Part shown: positions 1 through 7,463 of the stretch, piece after piece | Layout of the letters: each line of letters begins with the position of its first letter | Position numbering within the stretch: position 1 is the stretch's first letter | Assembly: GCA_937974465.1 (NCBI GenBank) | Contig: CALJWY010000322.1 | Coordinates: forward strand, 1 to 8,162 | Source of the DNA: an uncultured Lysobacterales bacterium | GTDB taxonomy: Bacteria > Pseudomonadota > Gammaproteobacteria > Xanthomonadales > SZUA-36 | Direction of reading: 5' to 3' | DNA: 8,162 nt | The notes under the pieces: model-generated | What the model was told of the DNA's origin: nothing | Seen by the model: the letters and a program-made list of their open reading frames with translations, nothing else | Database searches by the model: none | Program-made: the position numbers and the translations under genes

Positions 1-130
1 CTCACCCGTCCGCCACTCGTCAGCGCCAAGTTCACCCCGAAGGGATCACAGCGGCCTGTTACCGTTCGACTTGCATGTGTTAAGCATGCCGCCAGCGTTC
101 AATCTGAGCCAGGATCAAACTCTTCAGTTT
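1..130 (-). rRNA. rrs: 16S ribosomal RNA, 5' end (partial)
   Basis: Read on the minus strand, the sequence starts AAACTGAAGAGTTTGATCC and continues through the universal bacterial 27F site (104-123) and the conserved stretches AACGCTGGCGGCATGC and AACACATGCAAGTCGAACG. It reaches GACGAGTGGCGGACGGG at the window edge, so about 130 of roughly 1,500 bases are present. The mature 5' end is placed by analogy to E. coli AAATTGAAGAGTTTGATC. The CTGACGAGTGGCGG flank and the GGTAACAGG V1 stem are gammaproteobacterial in style. The V1 loop (CCCTTCGGGG) is not the typical Xanthomonas form, which matters because the neighbouring arg genes are Xanthomonas-like. The gene lies in the same direction as the arg operon. 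Confidence 0.97.
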
Positions 131-438
131 AAAGTTTTCGACTTCAGACCGAGGCCGAAGCTTCGAATCGTCCGTCTAATAGTTTTAGCTGAAAGCTGAA
201 CCTTGCTCCCAATCAATTTTATATCTAAAAAATTAGGGCATGGTCGCCCTCTGTCTATCATGGCTTTACCCATGACGCGAGCGCCCACACAAGTTACCTG
301 TTCATTGTTAAAGATCGTTCACTCTAAAGATGGCATTTCGCTCATCAGTCCAGCACAAAAACCCTGCAGCATTTCCTTTCGGCTTTTGCCACATTCGAAG
401 ACCCCATTTCAAGAATCTCACCCCAGTGCTGGAGCGGG
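131..438 (-). other. rrn leader RNA (pre-16S 5' leader)
   Basis: This is the stretch between promoter P2 and the mature 16S 5' end; no credible protein gene lies in it. It carries the boxA/boxC antitermination signals (283-316) and a short hairpin GGCAAAAGCC (381-390) in the position where rrn leaders often have a boxB-like stem. A perfect palindrome CGAAGCTTCG lies shortly before 16S (near 155-164). Part of this leader should pair with sequence 3' of 16S to form the RNase III processing stem, but the partner lies outside the window. Confidence 0.8.
283..316 (-). promoter_or_regulatory. rrn antitermination site: boxA and boxC
   Basis: On the minus strand, GATCTTTAACA (316-306) matches the E. 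coli rrn boxA core CTTTAACA, which binds NusB/NusE (S10) to make elongating polymerase resistant to Rho. About 15 bases downstream, TGTGTGGGC (291-283) is identical to the boxC element that follows boxA in E. coli rrn leaders. The order and spacing match the E. coli leader. A boxB hairpin is less clear; GGCAAAAGCC at 390-381 is a candidate. Confidence 0.85.
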
Positions 439-444
439 CCGCCT

Positions 445-474
445 AGTATACACGTAGACCAATTTAAGCGTCAA
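445..474 (-). promoter_or_regulatory. rrn promoter P2
   Basis: On the minus strand, -35 TTGACG (474-469) and -10 TATACT (450-445) are separated by 18 bases, each 5/6 to the sigma-70 consensus. The sequence after the -10 (AGGCGGCCCGC) is GC-rich, as expected for a stringently controlled stable-RNA promoter. The start site should be near 438. Together with P1, 83 bases upstream, it gives the usual tandem rrn promoter pair. Confidence 0.75.
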
Positions 475-480
475 CGTTTT

Positions 481-516
481 TCATCCAATTGCTCCGTTTC
501 CGGGTTGATCGGATGA
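481..516 (-). repeat. inverted repeat between rrn P1 and P2
   Basis: Arms TCATCC (516-511) and GGATGA (486-481) are perfectly complementary across 24 bases, and the 3' arm is followed by AAAA on the minus strand. It lies in the P1 transcript just upstream of P2. It is not a convincing intrinsic terminator, since the loop is long and the tail is A-rich. It could be a leader hairpin or a protein site; the role is unknown. Confidence 0.35.
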
Positions 517-529
517 CCAGCGAAGGCGC

Positions 530-590
530 ATTATAGGGCTAGGAATTACTGTGTCAACACTTGTTTCGCAAATAAAGTGAAATTAGTTTT
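530..590 (-). promoter_or_regulatory. rrn promoter P1 with AT-rich UP-like element
   Basis: On the minus strand, -35 TTGACA (557-552) and -10 TATAAT (535-530) are both perfect sigma-70 hexamers, 16 bases apart. A GCGCC discriminator follows, typical of ppGpp-controlled rRNA promoters, so transcription should start near 523. The bases upstream (about 565-590, AAAAACTAATTTCACTTTATTT) are AT-rich and suit an UP element for the RNA polymerase alpha subunit. They overlap the last codons and stop of argH. The -35 box is only about 25 bases past the argH stop codon. Confidence 0.9.
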
Positions 591-1887
591 TCAATGTCTC
601 GAGTCTGGCCCGCAAAAGCCCCGTTTCTAACTGCCCACATCCGCCCGGAGAGACCCTGTTTGCAATGCTTTGGGCCACGATGTCACGGCTGATTCCTTTC
701 GATTCATCCATCACGGTTTTGTATGCCTCGCGAAACGGAACCCCCTGCCGGGCCTTGTCCATGGCCAGATCAGTGGCCAGCATTTCCGGCGTGATTGATT
801 CAAGCATGCGCTCTACCTGCCACTCGATCCCGCCCAGAAGGTCAGGCAACAGTCTCAAAGCCTGCAGACCTTTTTCGAACGCCCGCAGCAGAGGTGGTTT
901 GGTTGCCTGCAAATCACGCTGATACCCGGAGGGCAAACTCAACACGGCCGCAAGCTCTGCTTGCGCGCCCTGCACCACACCATGAACAGCACGGAGCAAT
1001 TCTACGGTATCGGGATTGTTCTTGTTAGGCATGATGCTGGAGCCAGTGCAGTACCGTGCAGGCAGCTTCACGAAACCAAACTCCCGGGTCATGAACAGAC
1101 TCAGGTCCCATGCCAGGCGACGTAAATCAAGCGTACATGCGGACAAAACCGAAAGCGCCTGCAATTCGATTTTTCCACGACTGTTTTGCGCGTATTGGGG
1201 GTTAACCACCATGCGCGAAAAACCGAGGTCCTCAGCAACCGCTTGCCGGGACAATTTGAGATTAACACCAAAACCTGAGGCTGTTCCCAGCGGCGATGCA
1301 TCAAGCCATTGTGATGTCAACACAGCGAGCTCGGCATTGTCGATAAATGCCTCTGCATGTCCTGCCAGCCACAAGCCGACGGAAGAGGGCATTGCTGACT
1401 GCAAATGGGTATATCCGGCCATCGGAATGTCACCTTCAGTGGCCGCTCTCGCCAATAAAACTTCTGCAATCTGCACACATATTGATTGCACTTGTGCAAG
1501 GCGATCCTTCATATATAAACGCAAGGCCACTGCAACCTGGTCGTTACGGCTTCTGCCGGTGTGGATCTTACCGCCAATATCTCCGAGCATTTCCGTCAAC
1601 CAGAACTCTATGGCTGAGTGCCCATCCTCAAACTTGCTATCGAGTTCGCGGCTACCCGACACGATGTCTTGTTGAATTTTCTGCAGCCCGCCCAATAGCC
1701 GGGTTGATTCTTCTGCGCTGAGAATGTCAATTTGTTGAAGCCCTCTTACGTGCGCCGCACTGGCTTGCAGATCAAACAGAAGCAACTCCTTATCCAGCAC
1801 AACATCTTCACCCGCCAGAAAGGCCATTATCGCGGGGTCAGCACTTTCACCTTTGCCGGCTTTTTTCCAGATCAAATCTTTCATCAT
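583..1887 (-). CDS. argH: Argininosuccinate lyase
   Basis: Last enzyme of arginine synthesis: it splits argininosuccinate into arginine and fumarate (cytoplasmic tetramer, fumarase/aspartase superfamily). The 434-residue protein has HTGRSRND at 109-116, the substrate-binding GYTHLQ at 158-163, and the superfamily signature GSSIMPNKNNPD at 282-293 with the catalytic serine in the flexible loop. It is shorter than the E. coli enzyme (about 457) but close to Xanthomonas ArgH. The start is one of two adjacent ATG codons. The first overlaps the argC stop as ATGA, and AGGG lies 5 bases upstream, so the first ATG is favoured. It is the last gene of the operon. No terminator is visible after its TAA, and the rrn P1 promoter begins almost at once. 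Confidence 0.97.
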   Translation of the reverse strand: MMKDLIWKKAGKGESADPAIMAFLAGEDVVLDKELLLFDLQASAAHVRGLQQIDILSAEESTRLLGGLQKIQQDIVSGSRELDSKFEDGHSAIEFWLTEMLGDIGGKIHTGRSRNDQVAVALRLYMKDRLAQVQSICVQIAEVLLARAATEGDIPMAGYTHLQSAMPSSVGLWLAGHAEAFIDNAELAVLTSQWLDASPLGTASGFGVNLKLSRQAVAEDLGFSRMVVNPQYAQNSRGKIELQALSVLSACTLDLRRLAWDLSLFMTREFGFVKLPARYCTGSSIMPNKNNPDTVELLRAVHGVVQGAQAELAAVLSLPSGYQRDLQATKPPLLRAFEKGLQALRLLPDLLGGIEWQVERMLESITPEMLATDLAMDKARQGVPFREAYKTVMDESKGISRDIVAQSIANRVSPGGCGQLETGLLRARLETLKN

Positions 1888-2837
1888 TTTATCCCTGTGT
1901 GCTCATCCAGGCCAAAAGCCAGGTTCAGGTTTTGCATCGCCTGCGATGCAGCACCTTTGAGCAAATTATCCAAAACCACGACCAGGCTTCCGTGCTCAGG
2001 AGCTCTCTCGTCAATGGTAAAACCACCGATATGAACCGCCGGTGTTCCCTGCACCGCACGCACCTGTGGAATATCCCTGCTTACCTCGATCATGTTCTCG
2101 CCAGCATAGGCCTTGTCAAAGACCATGAATAACTCATCGGCACTTGTCGCCCGGTCCAGCTCGAACGATATGGTCAGCGAGATTCCGCGGAAAAATTCAG
2201 CCACATGGGGCATAAACCGCACCGGGGTTTGCAACTGGTGACTAATTTCCTTTTCATGCATGTGCCCACTTAATGAGTATGGAATCAGGTTGTCACGCAA
2301 TACATCCGGATCATTTTTAGGCGAAGGGGTTTTACCCGCACCGCTATAACCCGACACACCAAAAATAACAGGTGCAGACAGCAGCTGGTCTTTCAGTGGG
2401 AGTAACCCGAGCTGTGAACCTGTTGCATAACAACCGGGGTTGGCTATCTGGCGCGCCTGCCTGAGTTGCGCCCTGAAGCGCTCAGGAAGACCGTAGGTCC
2501 AGTCACTATCGAAGCGATAATCGGCACTGAGATCGAGGATTCTGGCTGCGGGGAATTCGCTTCGAATCCTTTCCACCCACTGCCTGGCCACTCCATTTGG
2601 CAGGGCCAGAACCCACGCGTCCGCTGGAAAGGATGAAACGCCCCCCGGGTCCAAGCGGGTAAACGTACTGCCATCATCCGGCCAATCCGCACATGCAGAA
2701 TGTATGCTCTGACCCGCCGTAGTGCTTGAACTGGCAATACCCAGATCAAAATCAGGGTGGCCGGCAATGATGCGCAGCAACTCCGAGCCCGTATAACCTC
2801 GGCCGCCAATCAGGTTGATGCTATGTGACCCGCTCAT
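1884..2837 (-). CDS. argC: N-acetyl-gamma-glutamyl-phosphate reductase
   Basis: Third step of arginine synthesis: NADPH-dependent reduction of N-acetylglutamyl phosphate to the semialdehyde. The 317-residue protein has the N-terminal nucleotide-binding loop GGRGYTG (11-17), the catalytic cysteine C136 in IANPGCYATG, the SGYSGAGKT loop (162-170), a histidine motif GHMHEKEI (191-198) for the active-site His, and the C-terminal DNLLKGAASQA helix (280-290). Length fits the short ArgC type of about 310-320 residues. It starts at an ATG that overlaps the stop of the upstream kinase/synthase gene by ATGA and ends in an ATGA overlap with argH. The Shine-Dalgarno sequence is weak, which suggests translational coupling. 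Confidence 0.97.
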   Translation of the reverse strand: MSGSHSINLIGGRGYTGSELLRIIAGHPDFDLGIASSSTTAGQSIHSACADWPDDGSTFTRLDPGGVSSFPADAWVLALPNGVARQWVERIRSEFPAARILDLSADYRFDSDWTYGLPERFRAQLRQARQIANPGCYATGSQLGLLPLKDQLLSAPVIFGVSGYSGAGKTPSPKNDPDVLRDNLIPYSLSGHMHEKEISHQLQTPVRFMPHVAEFFRGISLTISFELDRATSADELFMVFDKAYAGENMIEVSRDIPQVRAVQGTPAVHIGGFTIDERAPEHGSLVVVLDNLLKGAASQAMQNLNLAFGLDEHTGIK

Positions 2838-4147
2838 TCGTCAACCCACCCTGAATCCCGGGTCAGCGCATCCGCCACACAGCGCTCCCTCTGCTCTGCC
2901 TGCCCCACCCCAATTGTGAACACTACCCACTGCCCTGAGCGGTTGCTGCTATCGGCCTGCTGAAAATACCAGGGCGTGACCGGATTTGTATAACGCGAGC
3001 GCCAATAAAGGGCCGGGTACCGGGCCCGGACCACCTGCCAAATTGCTGCACCGAGGCCTTCACCCTGGGCCTCGGAGGTCACGATAAACTTATCAAGGTA
3101 AGGGAGACCATCCTCGCCATTTGTTATCACCGCCGCGGCACGGCCGGTTTCAGACAGAAGGATCAAAGGCTCATTCAAGCCTGCAAACCAATCATCCCGG
3201 AGTTTGCGCTTAAATGAATGTTCGACCAGTTTTTTGACCTGGTCCAGGGTTTCTACGTCCGGATTCTTGTAGACCTTGATCGCTTCACCTTTCCTGACCA
3301 GCGTGCCCGCGCCACGGTAGGTGAATAATTCCCGCGTCAGGTGCGCTGCCGAGGTGATCGATACCGACGTATCATCCGGTAAGCGCTGCAACATTTCATT
3401 GATCTGCTGGAGCTTCAATCTCATCCCGGAATGCAGCCAGGGCTGTTGCATCAGGGCCTCGTAATCATTGGTCAGGCTCACTGCCGAAATGATCCTGTCC
3501 TGGCGGTCCAGCAAACCGCCGGTTGGCGAAAGAAAAATGACCTTGTGGGGACGCAACTTCCAGACCAGTTCGCGGGTGGCAATATCAGCATTGATATTGA
3601 GCACCTGGCCGGAAGGGGATTCCCCCAGGCAGGTTAAAACAGGCACCGCGCCACTACGCACAGCGCTTTCAACCGCGCTTAGTTCGACCGCCTCAACCTC
3701 ACCCACAAGACCCAGGTGTTGCTGATCAAGATAGCTACATTGGAATACACCATGCTGGATACCCCTGGCCCTTATACCCCTGTCTTCCAGCGCCTCTACC
3801 AGCCGCAGATTCTCCTTGTACATCAAAGGCCGTGCGACCGACATCACGGCTTCGCTTGTGACCCGCAGGCCTTCACGGCGCTCAGTCTCGATTCCGGCAT
3901 CCGCCAGCGCCTGGTCCAATTGAGGTCCGGCACCATGCAAGACAACGGGTATCAACCCCAATCGGTGCAAAAAGGCGAGCGCCGAGGTGAGCTCATCCAT
4001 ATGGTCCCGTAAAATACCGCCCCCAACCTTGACCACCGCAAAACGTGCCTGGTTGGTTCCGGAGTACTCTTTCAGGTATTGCTGTGCTTCGCGGCTGGAA
4101 CCCAGCTGCGCAAGTAATTCATGGACGATTCGGCGTACTTCAGGCAT
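2834..4147 (-). CDS. argB: Bifunctional N-acetylglutamate kinase/synthase (NAGK-NAGS fusion)
   Basis: Residues 1 to about 285 are an amino-acid-kinase (N-acetylglutamate kinase) domain: KVGGG at 40-44, HGAGPQ at 71-76, GLRVTSEAVM near 93-102, NINADIA at 184-190 and SPTGG at 207-211. Residues from about 290 to 437 form a GNAT-fold NAT domain of the DUF619 type. Its acetyl-CoA loop is QGEGLG at 361-366, followed by WRSR (382-385) and NPVTPWYF (388-395), which are hallmarks of vertebrate and fungal NAGS. The 437-residue length and layout match the Xanthomonas NAGS/K, which makes N-acetylglutamate from glutamate and acetyl-CoA and then phosphorylates it. This would replace a separate argA. The start overlaps the deacetylase gene by 8 bases with no good Shine-Dalgarno, so coupling is likely. 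That both activities are retained is inferred from the family. Confidence 0.93.
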   Translation of the reverse strand: MPEVRRIVHELLAQLGSSREAQQYLKEYSGTNQARFAVVKVGGGILRDHMDELTSALAFLHRLGLIPVVLHGAGPQLDQALADAGIETERREGLRVTSEAVMSVARPLMYKENLRLVEALEDRGIRARGIQHGVFQCSYLDQQHLGLVGEVEAVELSAVESAVRSGAVPVLTCLGESPSGQVLNINADIATRELVWKLRPHKVIFLSPTGGLLDRQDRIISAVSLTNDYEALMQQPWLHSGMRLKLQQINEMLQRLPDDTSVSITSAAHLTRELFTYRGAGTLVRKGEAIKVYKNPDVETLDQVKKLVEHSFKRKLRDDWFAGLNEPLILLSETGRAAAVITNGEDGLPYLDKFIVTSEAQGEGLGAAIWQVVRARYPALYWRSRYTNPVTPWYFQQADSSNRSGQWVVFTIGVGQAEQRERCVADALTRDSGWVDE

Positions 4148-5216
4148 GACTGTTTACCAATTGTGTGTAAATTTCCAAGGCGCGCTGCAACTGCGCCAGG
4201 CTGACCCATTCATTCTGAACATGTGCCTGGGCTATATTACCCGGCCCCAGTACGATGGCCGGTATACCGGCCTGTGCAAATAACGAGGCCTCGGTCCAGA
4301 AATCAACAGCAGAACCAGCGTTGAGCTTATGCGAGTCAACAAAGGCTTGCGCCTGTTTTGTATCATGACCACCGGTAGGCATGGGTGGCCCCGAGAATGG
4401 AACATGCCAGGTCGCGGAATCACTGCTATCAAGGCCGGTCATCTGGTCAAGGAAATCTTCGTTACTTTCCCCGGGAGACAAACGGGCACTCCAGTGCAGG
4501 TTTGCCTGGTCAGCAATGATGTTTGATTTGATACCGCCGTGAACCTCACCAACATTAAAACAGGGTCGACGGCCATCATTGTCCATTTGCGAGGCCAACT
4601 CGACAGCAGCAGCAACCCAGGACGATAACTTGTGCAGCGCATTGTCCGCCAACGCTCGAGGCTCGGACGAATGACCGGACACGCCTGCGAACTCACCTTT
4701 GACCGACAGGTAACCCCGGTGACTCAACACCGCCAGGCAATCCGTTGGCTCCGCAACCACTACCTGTCTAAAAGACCTGGCCTGTTCAGTTTTGACAAAC
4801 TCAGCCACGCAGCAACCACTGGCACCCTCTTCGTCAGTGGTGAACAGCATGGCCATGGGTTTGTCCGTCGTCTGTGCTATCTCGAGCAGACAGGCTGCTG
4901 CACCCTTGATATCACAGGTTCCGCGGCCATAAACCCGGTCACCCTCCCGGGTCATCTCAAGGGCCGGGAATTTCGCGCCCTTAACTACCGGAACGGTGTC
5001 CAGATGGACGTTAAACAACAATTCTGGCTTACCCCGGAGGGCCAGCATACTGACACGGCCCTGGCCATGGTCTGTCATCTCTATCGCGAAACCTGGCCCC
5101 AGGGTATCGCTAATCCAGGCAAAAACAGGTGATGCAGCATCCAGCGACCTTGGTGGGTTTTGTGTATCAAAAGCGACCAGGCTCTCAAGATGGCTCAGTA
5201 CCGCATTGATATTCAT
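4140..5216 (-). CDS. argE': ArgE-like M20 deacetylase, probably N-acetyl-L-citrulline deacetylase
   Basis: A 358-residue metal-dependent amidohydrolase of the M20/ArgE/DapE family. Expected two-metal ligands and catalytic residues are visible: H71 and D73 in HLDTVP, D102 in GRGTCDIKG, E129/E130 in TDEEG, E156 in AEPTD and H332 near the C terminus. H182 in the GHSS motif belongs to the dimerisation (lid) domain. Because the operon encodes an N-acetylornithine carbamoyltransferase, the expected substrate is N-acetylcitrulline, giving citrulline and acetate, as in Xanthomonas. Acetylornithine deacetylation cannot be excluded from sequence. The ATG overlaps the argG stop as ATGA and is preceded by AAGG at a good distance. 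Its 3' end overlaps the kinase/synthase gene by 8 bases. Confidence 0.9.
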   Translation of the reverse strand: MNINAVLSHLESLVAFDTQNPPRSLDAASPVFAWISDTLGPGFAIEMTDHGQGRVSMLALRGKPELLFNVHLDTVPVVKGAKFPALEMTREGDRVYGRGTCDIKGAAACLLEIAQTTDKPMAMLFTTDEEGASGCCVAEFVKTEQARSFRQVVVAEPTDCLAVLSHRGYLSVKGEFAGVSGHSSEPRALADNALHKLSSWVAAAVELASQMDNDGRRPCFNVGEVHGGIKSNIIADQANLHWSARLSPGESNEDFLDQMTGLDSSDSATWHVPFSGPPMPTGGHDTKQAQAFVDSHKLNAGSAVDFWTEASLFAQAGIPAIVLGPGNIAQAHVQNEWVSLAQLQRALEIYTQLVNSHA

Positions 5217-6424
5217 TTTGCCTTATTCCTGACCCGCATGGCGGTGGTTGAACTTTGCCCGATCAACTTGATGAAGCCCTCGGCCTCCGTGGGTGACCAA
5301 TTGCAACTCTGTGCGTATACCGCATCGGGGTCATGGACGATGAAATCCGAGTCAACGGCGACTGCATGCATGGAACCACCGGTTGTCTCAAGCGTCACCG
5401 TTCCGGTGACATGCGATTGCGAGCTGGACAAGTATGCTTCAAGATCTGTTTTGTGCGGCTCATAAAAGAATCCGGTGTAGACCAGCTCGGCCCAGCGCTG
5501 CGCCACCTGGTGACGAAACTGGTTTTGTAACCTTGTGTTGACACAATCTTCCAGCGCCTGGTGCGCCAGTAACAATGCGTCAATACCGGGACATTCAAAT
5601 ACAATTCTGCCTTTGAGGCCGATGGTGACATCACCGGTGTAGATATGCCTGCCCACACCATAACGGCCAAATTCGCTGTTCAGGTACTTGAGGATATCCG
5701 GTCCTGCCAGCGCCTCGCCATTGACCGCAACCGCTTTACCTTTCTCAAAATCAATGTTCACCTGCAAGGCTTGCCCGGGCCACTCTTTCCTCGGTCGCAC
5801 CTGCTGCCAGGTGCCTGCGTCAGGAGCTTCAAACTGGTCTATTTCACTACCCGAAATGGTGACCCCCAGCAGGTTCTCATTGATGGAATATTTGCCGGTC
5901 TTTTCCGGTATGGAAACTCCGGCCTCTTTCAACAGGCCAATTTCGATATCCCTGATATTGCCCGGCAGCTTTTGCAGGTCCCTGACCGGTGCGTGAATCT
6001 CGTAGTCACCGATACTGCGGACAGTCTGGTCAAACCGCAGCTGATCATTGCCCATGCCTGTACAGCCATGCGCAAAGTGCCTCGTCCCCAACTCGTCGCA
6101 CAAGGCCAGGCTTAACCTGACAATCAGGTAGCGGTCTGAACACAGCATCGGGTACTCACCCAACACCCTGGATTGACTCCACACAAGTGGCACGACAAAC
6201 TCATCCCAAATCTGCTGGCTCGCGTCCACCAGGTGGTGCTGAGTTGCCCCCAGTGACAGGGCGCGTTCCTCGATCCAGTTGACCTCTTCGCTACTCAACC
6301 CACCCGTATCCACAAACACGGTGTGAACCTCATAACCCTTCTCACATAATTCCAACACGCAATAACTGGTATCCAGACCACCGGAAAATGCCAGTACCAA
6401 AGGGGTTTTTTCGTTGCTACTCAT
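5213..6424 (-). CDS. argG: Argininosuccinate synthase
   Basis: Joins citrulline and aspartate with ATP to form argininosuccinate, via a citrullyl-AMP intermediate. The 403-residue protein has the N-type ATP pyrophosphatase P-loop AFSGGLDTS at 12-20, then HGCTGMGNDQLRF (119-131) for aspartate/citrulline binding, and the conserved segment YSINENLLG at 169-177. Length is in the normal 395-450 range and resembles the Xanthomonas form. The ATG overlaps the argF' stop as ATGA. A GGAG lies about 7 bases upstream, inside the end of argF', so both coupling and an own ribosome site are possible. Confidence 0.97.
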   Translation of the reverse strand: MSSNEKTPLVLAFSGGLDTSYCVLELCEKGYEVHTVFVDTGGLSSEEVNWIEERALSLGATQHHLVDASQQIWDEFVVPLVWSQSRVLGEYPMLCSDRYLIVRLSLALCDELGTRHFAHGCTGMGNDQLRFDQTVRSIGDYEIHAPVRDLQKLPGNIRDIEIGLLKEAGVSIPEKTGKYSINENLLGVTISGSEIDQFEAPDAGTWQQVRPRKEWPGQALQVNIDFEKGKAVAVNGEALAGPDILKYLNSEFGRYGVGRHIYTGDVTIGLKGRIVFECPGIDALLLAHQALEDCVNTRLQNQFRHQVAQRWAELVYTGFFYEPHKTDLEAYLSSSQSHVTGTVTLETTGGSMHAVAVDSDFIVHDPDAVYAQSCNWSPTEAEGFIKLIGQSSTTAMRVRNKAK

Positions 6425-7425
6425 TGATCCGCTCCGAGTAATTTCATCATCAGGGCCTTCTGCACATGCAGGCGGTTTTCCGCTTCATCCATGGCCAGGC
6501 AGTAAGGGGCGTCCATCACGCCATCGGTGGCTTTTATATTTCTGCGCAAAGGCAGGCAATGACTGAACAGGCCGTCATTGGTCAACGCCATTTTTTCTTC
6601 ATCGACAATAAAGTGGCGATACTTCTTGCGTAACTCATACTCTGCTTCCGGTCTGCCGTAATATGGCAATGCGCCCCAGCTCTTGGCGTAGACGAAATCC
6701 GCACCACTGTAAGCCGATTCAATATCATGGCTGACCTGCAGGGAACCCCCGCTGTGGGCTACGTTTTCCTTTGCTGCATCCATAAATTGCGCATCCAGCA
6801 GGTAATCCGGTTCCGGGCACAACAGTGTCACATCCATACCAAATTTTGTACCGATGAGTAGTGCGGAGTTGGCAACGGCCGTGTTCAGGGGGCGCGGGTG
6901 CCAGGTCCAGGTCAGTACCATCTTGCGTTTGGCAACTTGTCCAAACCGTTCTTTCAGAGCCAGCATCATGGCCATTTCCTGGCACGGGTGGACGATGGTT
7001 TCCATGTTGATAACAGGAACAGAGGAGTACCGTGCCAGCGACTTGATCAGGCTGTCTTCCCGGTCTTTTGACCAGTCAATAAACGAAGGAAAGGCCCGCA
7101 GTCCAATCAGGTCACAATAGCGGGACAGCACGCCTGCCGCCTCTGCAATATGTTCTTCTGCATCGCCATCCATGACAGTACCTGCATCAAACTCAAGCCC
7201 CCAGGCGTCTTTACCCGGCTGGAGAACGATGGCAATGCCGCCCATTTGCTGCATTCCAAGGTCAAACGATGTTCGCGTCCGCATGGATGGGTTGAGGAAT
7301 AACAGGGCTATCGATCGTCCCTTGAGACTCGAATTGATGGGATTCCGTTTTAAATCCCCTGCCAGGTTCAGCAAATCGTCCAGGTCTTCGCGTGACCAGT
7401 CAATGGTGGACAAAAAATGTTTCAC
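6421..7425 (-). CDS. argF': N-acetylornithine carbamoyltransferase (AOTCase)
   Basis: Carbamoylates N-acetyl-L-ornithine to N-acetylcitrulline, in place of classical ornithine carbamoyltransferase. The 334-residue protein has the carbamoyl-phosphate loop SMRTRTSF (47-54), the HPCQ motif (146-149), and AOTCase features rather than OTCase ones: W75 in KDAWG, FPSFIDWSKDRED, and HCLPLRRNIKATD. By alignment from memory to the Xanthomonas enzyme, K298 corresponds to the lysine reported as carboxylated. E90 corresponds to the glutamate (E92) that selects acetyl- over succinylornithine. The start is GTG at 7425 with GGAG 7 bases upstream. It is the first gene of the operon, behind the putative attenuator, and ends in an ATGA overlap with argG. 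Confidence 0.96.
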   Translation of the reverse strand: MKHFLSTIDWSREDLDDLLNLAGDLKRNPINSSLKGRSIALLFLNPSMRTRTSFDLGMQQMGGIAIVLQPGKDAWGLEFDAGTVMDGDAEEHIAEAAGVLSRYCDLIGLRAFPSFIDWSKDREDSLIKSLARYSSVPVINMETIVHPCQEMAMMLALKERFGQVAKRKMVLTWTWHPRPLNTAVANSALLIGTKFGMDVTLLCPEPDYLLDAQFMDAAKENVAHSGGSLQVSHDIESAYSGADFVYAKSWGALPYYGRPEAEYELRKKYRHFIVDEEKMALTNDGLFSHCLPLRRNIKATDGVMDAPYCLAMDEAENRLHVQKALMMKLLGADQ

Positions 7426-7443
7426 TTCAAATCTCCATTCAAT

Positions 7444-7460
7444 ACCGGAATTCCTCCGGT
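7444..7460 (-). promoter_or_regulatory. small hairpin holding an SD-like GGAGGA, upstream of argF'
   Basis: On the minus strand ACCGGA and TCCGGT are complementary across a 5-base loop (GGAAT), and the stem/loop includes GGAGGA. It lies just after the terminator tail and about 19 bases before the argF' GTG, whose more likely Shine-Dalgarno (GGAG at about 7436-7433) is outside the hairpin. It may stabilise the 5' end, act as a ribosome standby site, or mean nothing. The structure is seen; the role is inference. Confidence 0.4.
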
Positions 7461-7463
7461 CAA

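Noticed and set aside
203..457. Plus-strand frame of 84 codons across the rrn leader
   Set aside because: It is antisense to the rrn leader with boxA/boxC and promoter P2; no domain and no ribosome site.
1016..1675. Plus-strand frame of 219 codons opposite argH
   Set aside because: Shadow of argH. The minus-strand frame has all lyase motifs; the plus-strand product is low-complexity with no recognisable motif.
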